From the NCBI RefSeq assembly GCF_006442205.1, contig NZ_VFVR01000007.1, positions 1 through 64,000 on the forward strand: a stretch of DNA of 64,000 bases. The letters run 5' to 3'. Under the pieces are notes generated by a model. It had not been told where the DNA came from. It ran no database searches and saw only the letters and a list, made by a program, of their open reading frames with translations. Both the position numbers and the translations under genes were made by a program. This DNA comes from Mesorhizobium sp. B2-3-12 (GTDB lineage: Bacteria > Pseudomonadota > Alphaproteobacteria > Rhizobiales > Rhizobiaceae). Shown one piece after another: positions 17,806-24,922 of this stretch (positions within the stretch are counted from its first letter, which is position 1; every line of letters begins with the position of its first letter).

Positions 17806-17988
17806 CCTTACCCCAAGGTCGCAGCCTGCCCGAAAACTTGTTATACCCACTGGCCAAGGCTTGCCAAGCGACAAGGCAGGTTACATAAAAATGGTCACCG
17901 ATGCTGCCAATCCGGTTTTTCGTCGCGCCAAGGCTCGCGTCCGATTTGCAGGCGATGGCACGAGACACACAGCTCCAGGGGGAAAGCG

Positions 17989-18474
17989 ATGCCGATTTCG
18001 GACAGTGCGGTGCTGCGGGGCGAGGTCGTCGTCCACCACCCCAATCTGGTGAACCTATACGGCTGCGAGGTCGGTAATGGCTCGCGCATCGGCGCTTTCG
18101 TCGAGATTCAGAAGAATTCCTACGTCGGCGAGCGCTGCAAGATATCCTCGCACACCTTCATCTGCGAGGGCGTGACGATAGAGGACGAGGTCTTCATCGG
18201 GCACGGGGTGATGTTCACCAACGATCGCCTTCCCCAAGCCACCAACCTGGACGGGAGCGCCCAGAGTGAAGCCGACTGGAAGGTCGAGCCGACCCTGGTC
18301 AAGAAGGGCGCCTCCATCGGCTCCAACGTCACCATCACCCCGGGCGTGACCATCGGAGAGCGAGCACTGATCGGCGCCGGCGCTGTCGTCACCCGTGACA
18401 TCCCCGCCTTCGCCATCGCCACCGGGGTTCCAGCCCGCGTGGTCGGAGACGTAAGGACCGCAAAGCCTGCCTGA
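17989..18474 (+). CDS. Left-handed beta-helix N-acetyltransferase (WbpD-like)
   Basis: A 161-residue hexapeptide-repeat acyltransferase. The repeats run through the whole protein (IGAFVEIQKNSYVGERCKIS, ICEGVTIEDEVFIGHGVMFT), with the Asn-Asp-Arg turn and late coil (GSNVTITPGVTIGERALIG) characteristic of WbpD/WlbB-type enzymes that N-acetylate a 3-amino nucleotide sugar with acetyl-CoA. The frame is open far upstream, but AGGGGGAAA 3-4 bases before this ATG fixes the start. The following Gfo/Idh oxidoreductase and DegT aminotransferase are the partners expected for a 2,3-diamino or 3-acetamido sugar. The exact sugar is inference. Confidence 0.88.
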   Translation: MPISDSAVLRGEVVVHHPNLVNLYGCEVGNGSRIGAFVEIQKNSYVGERCKISSHTFICEGVTIEDEVFIGHGVMFTNDRLPQATNLDGSAQSEADWKVEPTLVKKGASIGSNVTITPGVTIGERALIGAGAVVTRDIPAFAIATGVPARVVGDVRTAKPA

Positions 18475-18477
18475 CTT

Positions 18478-18496
18478 CCCTGTCGGCAGGGTTTCT
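18478..18496 (+). terminator. Possible weak terminator hairpin after the acetyltransferase gene
   Basis: CCCTG and CAGGG pair around a TCGG loop and are followed by TTTCT. It lies 4 bases after the stop codon. The stem is short and the T tract interrupted, so it may only attenuate transcription into the following genes. Confidence 0.3.
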
Positions 18497-18762
18497 GTAC
18501 GCCGAATTGCGATCTTTGGGGGATTTGGAGAGATCGTTTGAGGTACTTCCAGCGCCCGCCCTCGCCTGGCTGGATGATGCTGGTTAGGTCTTGATGACCC
18601 AACGGCCATGGTGACCGCACGGCTTTGCCGCTTCAAAGTACGAGTTGAAGAGGTCGAGATGGCACGGCATTGGACGGTCAATTGGCGGCCTCCTTCACCG
18701 ACGACAAGCTCCAACGGGCCTCCAAGACTCCGGCGGGCGGGGTGGAGTGAAGGGTAGGTCAA

Positions 18763-19788
18763 ATGATCAATATCGGTATCATCGGTTACGGCTATTGGGG
18801 GCCTAACCTCTTGCGCAACTTCATGGAGCTTCCCGATGCCCGGGTCCGCATAGTCGCCGACCTGGATTCCAAGAAGCGCGAGTTGGTGGAGCGCCGTTAT
18901 CCGGGTGTCCAGACCACCAGGGACGTCCAGGCCTTGTTCCGTGATCCCGAGATCGACGCCATCGCGGTGGCGACGCCGGTAAACAGCCACTTCGAACTGG
19001 GCATGTCGGCGCTAAAGGCCGGCAAGCATCTCTGGCTCGAAAAGCCCATGACCGAAACCTCGCTACAGGCCAGGATGCTGGTCAACGAGGCCGATAAACG
19101 CGGATTGACCCTGATTGTCGACCACACCTTCATCTATACCGGTGCAGTGCGGAAGATGCGCGAGATCGTCACCGCTGGCGACCTGGGCCAGATTTATTAT
19201 TACGATGCCACTCGGGTGAACCTGGGCCTCTTCCAGAAGGACGTCAACGTCGTCTCCGACCTGGCGGTCCACGACTTCGCGATCATCGACCGTCTGTTCG
19301 AAGAGCATCCGAACGCGGTTTCGGCGAGCGGCATCAACCATTTCCCCGGCACCCCGGAAAACCTGGCCTACATCTCGCTGTTTTATGACTCAGGCATGAT
19401 GGCGCACATCAACGTGAGTTGGCTGGCGCCGGTGAAGGTGCGCAACATCCTGGTCGGCGGCTCCAACAAAATGATTACCTACGACGATCTGGAGCCCTCC
19501 GAGAAGGTCAAGGTTTACGACAAGGGCGTGTCCTTCACCGACGACCCCGCCAAGATCCACGAGATGCGCGTCGGTTACCGGACGGGCGATATGTGGGCGC
19601 CCAAGCTCGACTCCACCGAGGCCCTGCGCATCGCCGGCCAGGAGTGGATCGACTGCATCATCGAAAAGAAGGTTCCGACCGCCGATGGCAAGCTCGGCCT
19701 GCGCGTGGTCGAGATCATCGAAGCCGCCACCAGTTCCATGCGCGGGCGTGGCGAAACCGTTCACCTGCGACGCAAAGACGCTGCATAA
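18763..19788 (+). CDS. Gfo/Idh/MocA-family NAD(P)-dependent sugar oxidoreductase
   Basis: A 341-residue protein. GIIGYGYWGPNLLRNF is the Rossmann nucleotide loop in the form typical of surface-polysaccharide oxidoreductases. LWLEKPMTE (EKP at 93-95) holds the conserved catalytic-region lysine, and DLAVHDFAIIDRL the substrate-side His. The likely reaction is oxidation of a nucleotide sugar at C3 to give the keto-sugar that the next enzyme aminates. The stop lies two bases before the aminotransferase ATG, so the pair is co-translated. A 288-base gap separates it from the acetyltransferase. Its substrate is inferred from the neighbourhood only. Confidence 0.88.
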   Translation: MINIGIIGYGYWGPNLLRNFMELPDARVRIVADLDSKKRELVERRYPGVQTTRDVQALFRDPEIDAIAVATPVNSHFELGMSALKAGKHLWLEKPMTETSLQARMLVNEADKRGLTLIVDHTFIYTGAVRKMREIVTAGDLGQIYYYDATRVNLGLFQKDVNVVSDLAVHDFAIIDRLFEEHPNAVSASGINHFPGTPENLAYISLFYDSGMMAHINVSWLAPVKVRNILVGGSNKMITYDDLEPSEKVKVYDKGVSFTDDPAKIHEMRVGYRTGDMWAPKLDSTEALRIAGQEWIDCIIEKKVPTADGKLGLRVVEIIEAATSSMRGRGETVHLRRKDAA

Positions 19789-19789
19789 T

Positions 19790-20893
19790 ATGATTCCGTT
19801 CGTCGATCTGAAAACCCAGTACGCCTCGATCAAGTGTGAGGTAGATGCCGCCATCCAGCACACCCTGGAGAACTGTCAGTTCATCCTGGGCGCCGACGTC
19901 GCTGAATTCGAGAAGGAATTCGCCGCCTACTCGCAAGCGGCCTTCGGCGTCGGCGTCAACACCGGCACCAGCGCCTTACACCTGGGCCTGCTGGCCGCCG
20001 GGATTGGCCCGGGCGACGAGGTGATCACCTCCCCCTTCACCTTCGTGGCGACGGTGGCGGCCATCTACTACACAGGTGCGATCCCCGTGTTCGTCGATAT
20101 CGATCCTTCGACTTACACAATCGACCCGGCCGAGATCGAGGCCGCGGTCACGCCAGCGACCAAGGCGATCATCCCGATCCACCTCTACGGCCAGCCGGCC
20201 GACATGGACCCGATCATGGTCATCGCACGCAAGCACGGCCTGATGGTGCTGGAAGACGCCTGCCAGGCGCACGGCGCGGAATACAAGGGCAAGCGTGTCG
20301 GCGCCATCGGCGATATGGCGGCTTTCAGCTTCTACCCAGGCAAGAACCTCGGCGCTTATGGCGAAGGTGGGATGCTGACGACCGACAACGCGGACTACAA
20401 CCGCGCCGTTCGCATGCTGCGCGACTGGGGCGCCGAGCGGAAGTACCACCACGAAGTCAAGGGCTATAACTACCGACTGGAAGGCCTTCAGGGCGCCGTC
20501 CTGCGCGTGAAGCTCAAGTATTTGGAACGGTGGACCGAGCAGCGCCGCGCCACGGCCGCCCGCTATGACGCCATGTTCGCCGGCACCGGGCTACCGACCC
20601 CCTTCGTGCGCGAGAATGTCCGCCACGTCTACCACATCTACGCCGTCCGCACGCCCAACCGCACGGGCTGGCAGCAGGCGCTGGACGATCAGGGGATCCA
20701 GTCGGGCATCCACTATCCCATTCCGGTGCACCTGCTGCCCGCCTACGCGGACCTCGGCTACAAGCAGGGCCAGTTCCAGCATGCCGAAAAGGCCGCCGCC
20801 GAGGTTCTGTCGCTACCCATGTTCCCGGAGTTTACGGAGCAGCAGCAGGACGTGGTCGTGGCCGCGGTCAAAGAATTGCAAGCAAGCGTCTGA
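19790..20893 (+). CDS. DegT/DnrJ/EryC1/StrS-family sugar aminotransferase (second copy)
   Basis: A 367-residue PLP enzyme. SFYPGKNLGAYGEGG carries the Schiff-base lysine (K185), with VNTGTSALHLGL and MVLEDACQAHGA as cofactor-site segments. The sequence resembles WbpE/QdtB-type enzymes that form 3-amino sugars. The frame is open upstream within the oxidoreductase gene, but the family N-terminus (MIPFVDLKTQY) starts at this ATG, one base after the preceding TAA. With the oxidoreductase and the hexapeptide acetyltransferase it forms a three-step oxidation, transamination and N-acetylation set. It differs clearly from the aminotransferase at 8174-9394. Confidence 0.92.
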   Translation: MIPFVDLKTQYASIKCEVDAAIQHTLENCQFILGADVAEFEKEFAAYSQAAFGVGVNTGTSALHLGLLAAGIGPGDEVITSPFTFVATVAAIYYTGAIPVFVDIDPSTYTIDPAEIEAAVTPATKAIIPIHLYGQPADMDPIMVIARKHGLMVLEDACQAHGAEYKGKRVGAIGDMAAFSFYPGKNLGAYGEGGMLTTDNADYNRAVRMLRDWGAERKYHHEVKGYNYRLEGLQGAVLRVKLKYLERWTEQRRATAARYDAMFAGTGLPTPFVRENVRHVYHIYAVRTPNRTGWQQALDDQGIQSGIHYPIPVHLLPAYADLGYKQGQFQHAEKAAAEVLSLPMFPEFTEQQQDVVVAAVKELQASV

Positions 20894-20962
20894 CGAGCGG
20901 GTGTCCGCTCGACCGCAATCAGGCCTGCCAAGTCGCCTCCAAACCGATGACAGGGAAATACG

Positions 20963-21934
20963 ATGAAACTTGAAGGCTCTCGCATCCTCGTGACCGGCGG
21001 CTGCGGTCTGATCGGCTCGACGACCATCGACCTGCTGCTGAAGGAGCACGCGCCCGAGAAGATCGTTATCCTTGACAATCTGGTCCGCGGCAGCCTGCAA
21101 AATGTCAAGGACGCCCTTCAAGATCCGCGCGTCGAACTCGTCGAAGGCGACATTCGCGACGCGGCGGCCGTCCACAAGGCCACCGACGGAATGGATGCCG
21201 TCATCCACATGGCAACCCTGAGGGTTATCGCCTGCGCCGCCGAGCCTCGCGAAGCGCTCGGCGTCATGTGCGAGGGCAGCTACAACGTCATCGAGGCCGC
21301 CCAGGCAAAGGGCGTGAAGAAGATCTGCGCAGCCTCCTCGGCCTCGGTATACGGACTGGCCGACCTCTTCCCGACCGCAGAGAGCCACCACCCCTACAAC
21401 AATCGCACTTGGTACGGCGCCAGCAAGGTCATGCTGGAGGGCCTGCTGCGCTCGTTCAATGACATGTACGGCCTGCCCTACGTCGCGCTGCGCTATTTTA
21501 ACGTTTACGGCCCCCGCATGGACCTGCACGGAAAGTATACCGAGGTTTTGATACGCTGGATGGACCGCATCGACGCCCGCCAGCCGCCACTGATCCTCGG
21601 CGATGGATCCACCACCATGGATTTCGTCTACATCGAGGACGTCGCCCGAGCCAACATCCTGTCCCTGCTGTCGGATGTGGAAGATGACGTATTCAACGTC
21701 GCGAGCGGCGTGGAGACCAGCCTCAACGACCTGGCCGCCTCACTCCTGCGCGTGACGGGCTCCAACCTCCAGCCGGAATACGGGCCCGAGCGCAAGGTGA
21801 ACCCCGTCTCGCGACGTCTGGCCGACACCGACAAGGCAGAGAGGATGCTGGGCTTCAAGACGACCATCGATCTGGACGAGGGCCTTACCCGCCTTGTCGA
21901 ATGGTGGCGCGCCAATCGCGAGCAGGTGACCTGA
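20963..21934 (+). CDS. NAD-dependent nucleotide-sugar epimerase/dehydratase
   Basis: A 323-residue extended short-chain dehydrogenase. TGGCGLIG (11-18) binds NAD, the conserved Ser lies in AASSASVYG, and Y152-x-x-x-K156 is the catalytic pair in WYGASK. VALRYFNVYGPRM and MDFVYIEDVARA are typical of UDP-sugar 4-epimerases and related dehydratases. It is the last gene of the plus-strand sugar-nucleotide set. It could prepare the UDP-sugar substrate or epimerise the acetamido product. Which sugar it uses cannot be decided from sequence alone. Confidence 0.9.
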   Translation: MKLEGSRILVTGGCGLIGSTTIDLLLKEHAPEKIVILDNLVRGSLQNVKDALQDPRVELVEGDIRDAAAVHKATDGMDAVIHMATLRVIACAAEPREALGVMCEGSYNVIEAAQAKGVKKICAASSASVYGLADLFPTAESHHPYNNRTWYGASKVMLEGLLRSFNDMYGLPYVALRYFNVYGPRMDLHGKYTEVLIRWMDRIDARQPPLILGDGSTTMDFVYIEDVARANILSLLSDVEDDVFNVASGVETSLNDLAASLLRVTGSNLQPEYGPERKVNPVSRRLADTDKAERMLGFKTTIDLDEGLTRLVEWWRANREQVT

Positions 21935-22305
21935 CGGCCCGCTTGACAGAAGCTTTTCTGTTAGGCGCCGCACAGGCCCAGCGCGCGCGACGCCGAGTTT
22001 GCCCCCGATCCAAATTCTGCGAGCCAGAGAACGCCATAGGCTTCTTGCCGCCACGGGTGGCCGCCATCCTCCCTGTCGGTGACTAAACAGACTACCATGG
22101 GAAACGTGCCTTTCCCGACTAGGGTCCAGCGCATAGTTTGGAACCCCTATGGAGGATGGGCTGCTCGGCCGTGATAGAAAACACCAGCCTGGCAGCATAG
22201 CTAACTTTTGGGATCCACTTCGGCAGGTATTTCGACGGCGAACTTCGCCGGCGTTGACCTAAACTTCAAGTCTACCGCCAACCGCCCGTGAGAAAAAGGC
22301 CGCAG
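21935..22305. other. Intergenic region between convergent epimerase and caspase-like genes
   Basis: About 370 bases with no gene-like frame on either strand. The only clear structure is the small hairpin at 21944-21963, listed separately. Confidence 0.5.
21944..21963 (+). terminator. Possible terminator hairpin after the epimerase gene
   Basis: ACAGAA and TTCTGT form a perfect 6-bp stem with a GCTT loop beginning 12 bases after the epimerase stop. No proper T tract follows, so intrinsic termination is uncertain. Confidence 0.3.
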
Positions 22306-23766
22306 CTAGAATACACCACCAATGCCGATGCCCCCGGAAATGTCTGGTGGGGGAGCGGCGGGCCGCCTCGGCGCGGCCTGCGAGCGCTTCGCTTTCATAC
22401 TGCCGGAGGTGTTTCGCGAAGGGGCCGCATCCGACGCAATTTTAGCCGGCTTTGCCTTGACGATGACCGGTTGCTTGCAGATTCTGCCTGAGCGCAGAAA
22501 GAGATCGCCGAGAAGTCCGACGCTCGGCTCGGACGTTGCTGCGACCTGCTTTGTGTTCTTGTAGTAGTCCGTAAGAGCACGAATGGAACCCGTGCCCCAA
22601 TCCCCATCAATCTGCATCCGGTAGCAGCCCAGGCGACGAAGTTCCGTCTGAATGTTGCGCGCAAGATCGGCCGTCTTGTCCTTGTTCGCCACGCCCGCCG
22701 ATGCGCCGACTATGAGGGTTTCTAGACCGGAGACGACACTTTGGCGAGCGTCTTCAACCCTGTCGGTGGGTGACAGATTGGCGACCTGAGTGCCGACCGG
22801 CTCCGCCAAACTGGAAGACGGTGCCGGAATCTCAACCGACCGCAGCGTCTGTCCAACGATGACCACGGCTGTTTGCAGGTCATTTGAGGCAAGTTCGACC
22901 TGCAACCTCTTCTTTGCTGTGGGGTCTGCCAGGATGCGTGAAAGGCTTGCGCTCAACTGTTGCGGATCGAGGACCTGTTGCTCCGTGAAATAGAACTGTT
23001 CGCGCAGGTTCGATTGATCCCAAGGCACCTGACGGCCGACCGTCAGCGCTTCAGTCTCGTTGCGCACGCGGATCATCATGTCCGAAATGCTGAGCCCAGG
23101 GATTTCGACATTCTTCAGCAGTGCAGTGGTGAAAGGGCTGTTTTCGCCGCCGCCATCGGCTGTAACATTTCCAGGCTGAGTGGCAAAGGCAACGAATGTG
23201 TTTTCACCGACTTCAACTTGCGCCAGACCGTTGCCCGCGCCGGCGCCGGAACCGAGCGGGTTGTTGCGACACGCGTCCAGGAATATGAATGTTTGGCGAT
23301 CGCGGCGCGCGAACCGTGCGATCACATCATTAAGCTTGATGGCGCTGCCCGTCAGTTTTTCCAGGTTGTCAGGATCGGGCGTGTCGACCGAGAGCAGGTA
23401 GTTTTCGCCATTCAATTGAACGCCGTGGCCGGCGTAGAAGATCAAGACGGCACTGGCCCTGGGCGATCGTGCATCAGCGTCTTGCAGGAGTTTGGCAAAG
23501 CCTTCGGTCGAAAGATCGGTTCCCGTCAGGACTTCGAAATTCAGCCGCTTCAAACTCTCTGATAGCCTTATGGCATCGTTTGTCGCATTGGCGAGATGCT
23601 CAAGCCGGGGGCTTTGATAATTCGAATTGCCAATGACGATCGCCAGCCGGTTGCGTGGTTGCGGCGGCGGGTTCTGTTCGACCGCGGCGCGAGTTCCAGC
23701 CGAGCCAAGGAGCACCAGAAGCAGAATGAGCGGGATGCGAAACAGAGGTCTGAGGCAATGGGTCAT
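22306..23766 (-). CDS. Exported caspase-like (C14) protease with peptidoglycan-binding-like tail
   Basis: A 486-residue protein from the ATG at 23766. The first ~27 residues form a signal peptide (IPLILLLVLLGSAGTRA). The caspase fold follows: RLAIVIGNSNY, then FYAGHG with catalytic His114 and FLDACRNNP with catalytic Cys166. Residues about 385-445 (IQTELRRLGCYRMQIDGDWG) match the peptidoglycan-binding-1 type domain. The C-terminus is Lys/Pro/Ala-rich and ends in a Gly-rich tail. Such periplasmic caspase homologues are common in rhizobia, but their substrates are largely unknown. It is divergent from the glycosyltransferase-like gene at 23961. The frame could start 25 codons earlier, but the signal peptide supports this start. 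Confidence 0.88.
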   Translation of the reverse strand: MTHCLRPLFRIPLILLLVLLGSAGTRAAVEQNPPPQPRNRLAIVIGNSNYQSPRLEHLANATNDAIRLSESLKRLNFEVLTGTDLSTEGFAKLLQDADARSPRASAVLIFYAGHGVQLNGENYLLSVDTPDPDNLEKLTGSAIKLNDVIARFARRDRQTFIFLDACRNNPLGSGAGAGNGLAQVEVGENTFVAFATQPGNVTADGGGENSPFTTALLKNVEIPGLSISDMMIRVRNETEALTVGRQVPWDQSNLREQFYFTEQQVLDPQQLSASLSRILADPTAKKRLQVELASNDLQTAVVIVGQTLRSVEIPAPSSSLAEPVGTQVANLSPTDRVEDARQSVVSGLETLIVGASAGVANKDKTADLARNIQTELRRLGCYRMQIDGDWGTGSIRALTDYYKNTKQVAATSEPSVGLLGDLFLRSGRICKQPVIVKAKPAKIASDAAPSRNTSGSMKAKRSQAAPRRPAAPPPDISGGIGIGGVF

Positions 23767-23960
23767 GTCAGCATGCTCGTTCCGGCCTGCGTCAATGTTG
23801 ATCTCGCAGCCTTCGAAAAAGCGCACCACGACGCAACGCAATGCTGCCCGGGCGTCTGGACCCGCACCCTCAAAGGCAAGCAGATTTTTATATCAAGAAT
23901 CGTGTCAAAGATAGGAGAAAGGGATTTGTATGGGTCAGTCACCGGACTGTGGAGGACAAG

Positions 23961-24698
23961 ATGCCGATCAAGATCAACCTTGCGCTGCCGGTTTATGGAG
24001 CAGCCTACAAAAGCGTGTTCGTCCGCAGCTTGTTCGCGGCTCTGACCCATAAGAGCCTGTCCAGCTACGCCTTCACGCTCTCCGAAATCGAGTACACGGA
24101 TATCCCATTTTCCCGGAACTATTTACTGACGAATTTCTACTACAACAAACCGGATTGCAGCCACATCCTGATGATCGACAGCGACATGGGCTTTTCGCCT
24201 GATCTCATCGCCGCGATGCTAGCGCTTGAAAAGCCCGTGGTAGGCACTTTGTACCCTCGGCGCTTGGTCGATCTCCGCAAACTTCACTCGCTGTCGAAAC
24301 TGCCCTTCGAAAAGGCCTTCGCACGGAGCCTTGAGTTCGTCGGAACCATCATCGAACCTCGGCAGGAGATGAGAGGCTTCGTCCGGGTATCGCTGTGTGG
24401 CACGGGTGTCTTTTTGGTTTCCCGCGACTGCGTCACCGAAATAATCGAGAAGCTGCCTGAAACGGTGAACCGGTCCCGCTACAAAAACAACAAATACACC
24501 GCACAGTTCGACAGCTTTCTAACGCCGTTTTCAAAGATCGTGACCCCCGATGTAGACTTGCCTACCGATTTCTCGTTCTGCCACCGGTGGGCGCAGCAGT
24601 GTGGCGGCGAAATATGGGCATGCTTTGACCGCAAGGTTGCTCATGCGGGCGATCTGACCGTTTCGGCAGCCTATTCAGAGCTATATAGTTCTCCTTGA
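23961..24698 (+). CDS. Small glycosyltransferase-like protein
   Basis: A 245-residue protein with a GT-A-like core. INLALPVYGAAY is the N-terminal strand, and HILMIDSDMGFSP (DSD at 73-75) looks like the metal and nucleotide site, followed by a VGTLYPRR segment. It resembles the Anp1/GT2-related proteins often annotated as hypothetical in rhizobia. GGAGG lies 5 bases before the ATG, so the longer upstream frame is ignored. It is divergent from the caspase-like gene and 224 bases upstream of the autotransporter. It might glycosylate a surface protein, but that is only suggested by position. Confidence 0.7.
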   Translation: MPIKINLALPVYGAAYKSVFVRSLFAALTHKSLSSYAFTLSEIEYTDIPFSRNYLLTNFYYNKPDCSHILMIDSDMGFSPDLIAAMLALEKPVVGTLYPRRLVDLRKLHSLSKLPFEKAFARSLEFVGTIIEPRQEMRGFVRVSLCGTGVFLVSRDCVTEIIEKLPETVNRSRYKNNKYTAQFDSFLTPFSKIVTPDVDLPTDFSFCHRWAQQCGGEIWACFDRKVAHAGDLTVSAAYSELYSSP

Positions 24699-24922
24699 AC
24701 GATGATCTACTGCAATGTCGGCAGTACGATGCGAGTTTCGATTGTGACCTTGTCGCCACATAGCGCGTTACAGTGGCCTGAGGGCGAGCGCCTTTCCATT
24801 GCCATAGGGCAGCGCGCCGCGTACACTTCCGGTCAGGAAGTCGTTGGACTCCGTTAGATGAGTCAATGACCTTATTAACGGCATGAGTTGTGACGGTATC
24901 GATTTCTCGTAAGTGAGGTCGA

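Noticed and set aside
16498..17988. Plus-strand frame continuous with the acetyltransferase gene
   Set aside because: It is antisense to the minus-strand glycosyltransferase. The ribosome site and family N-terminus place the acetyltransferase start at 17989.
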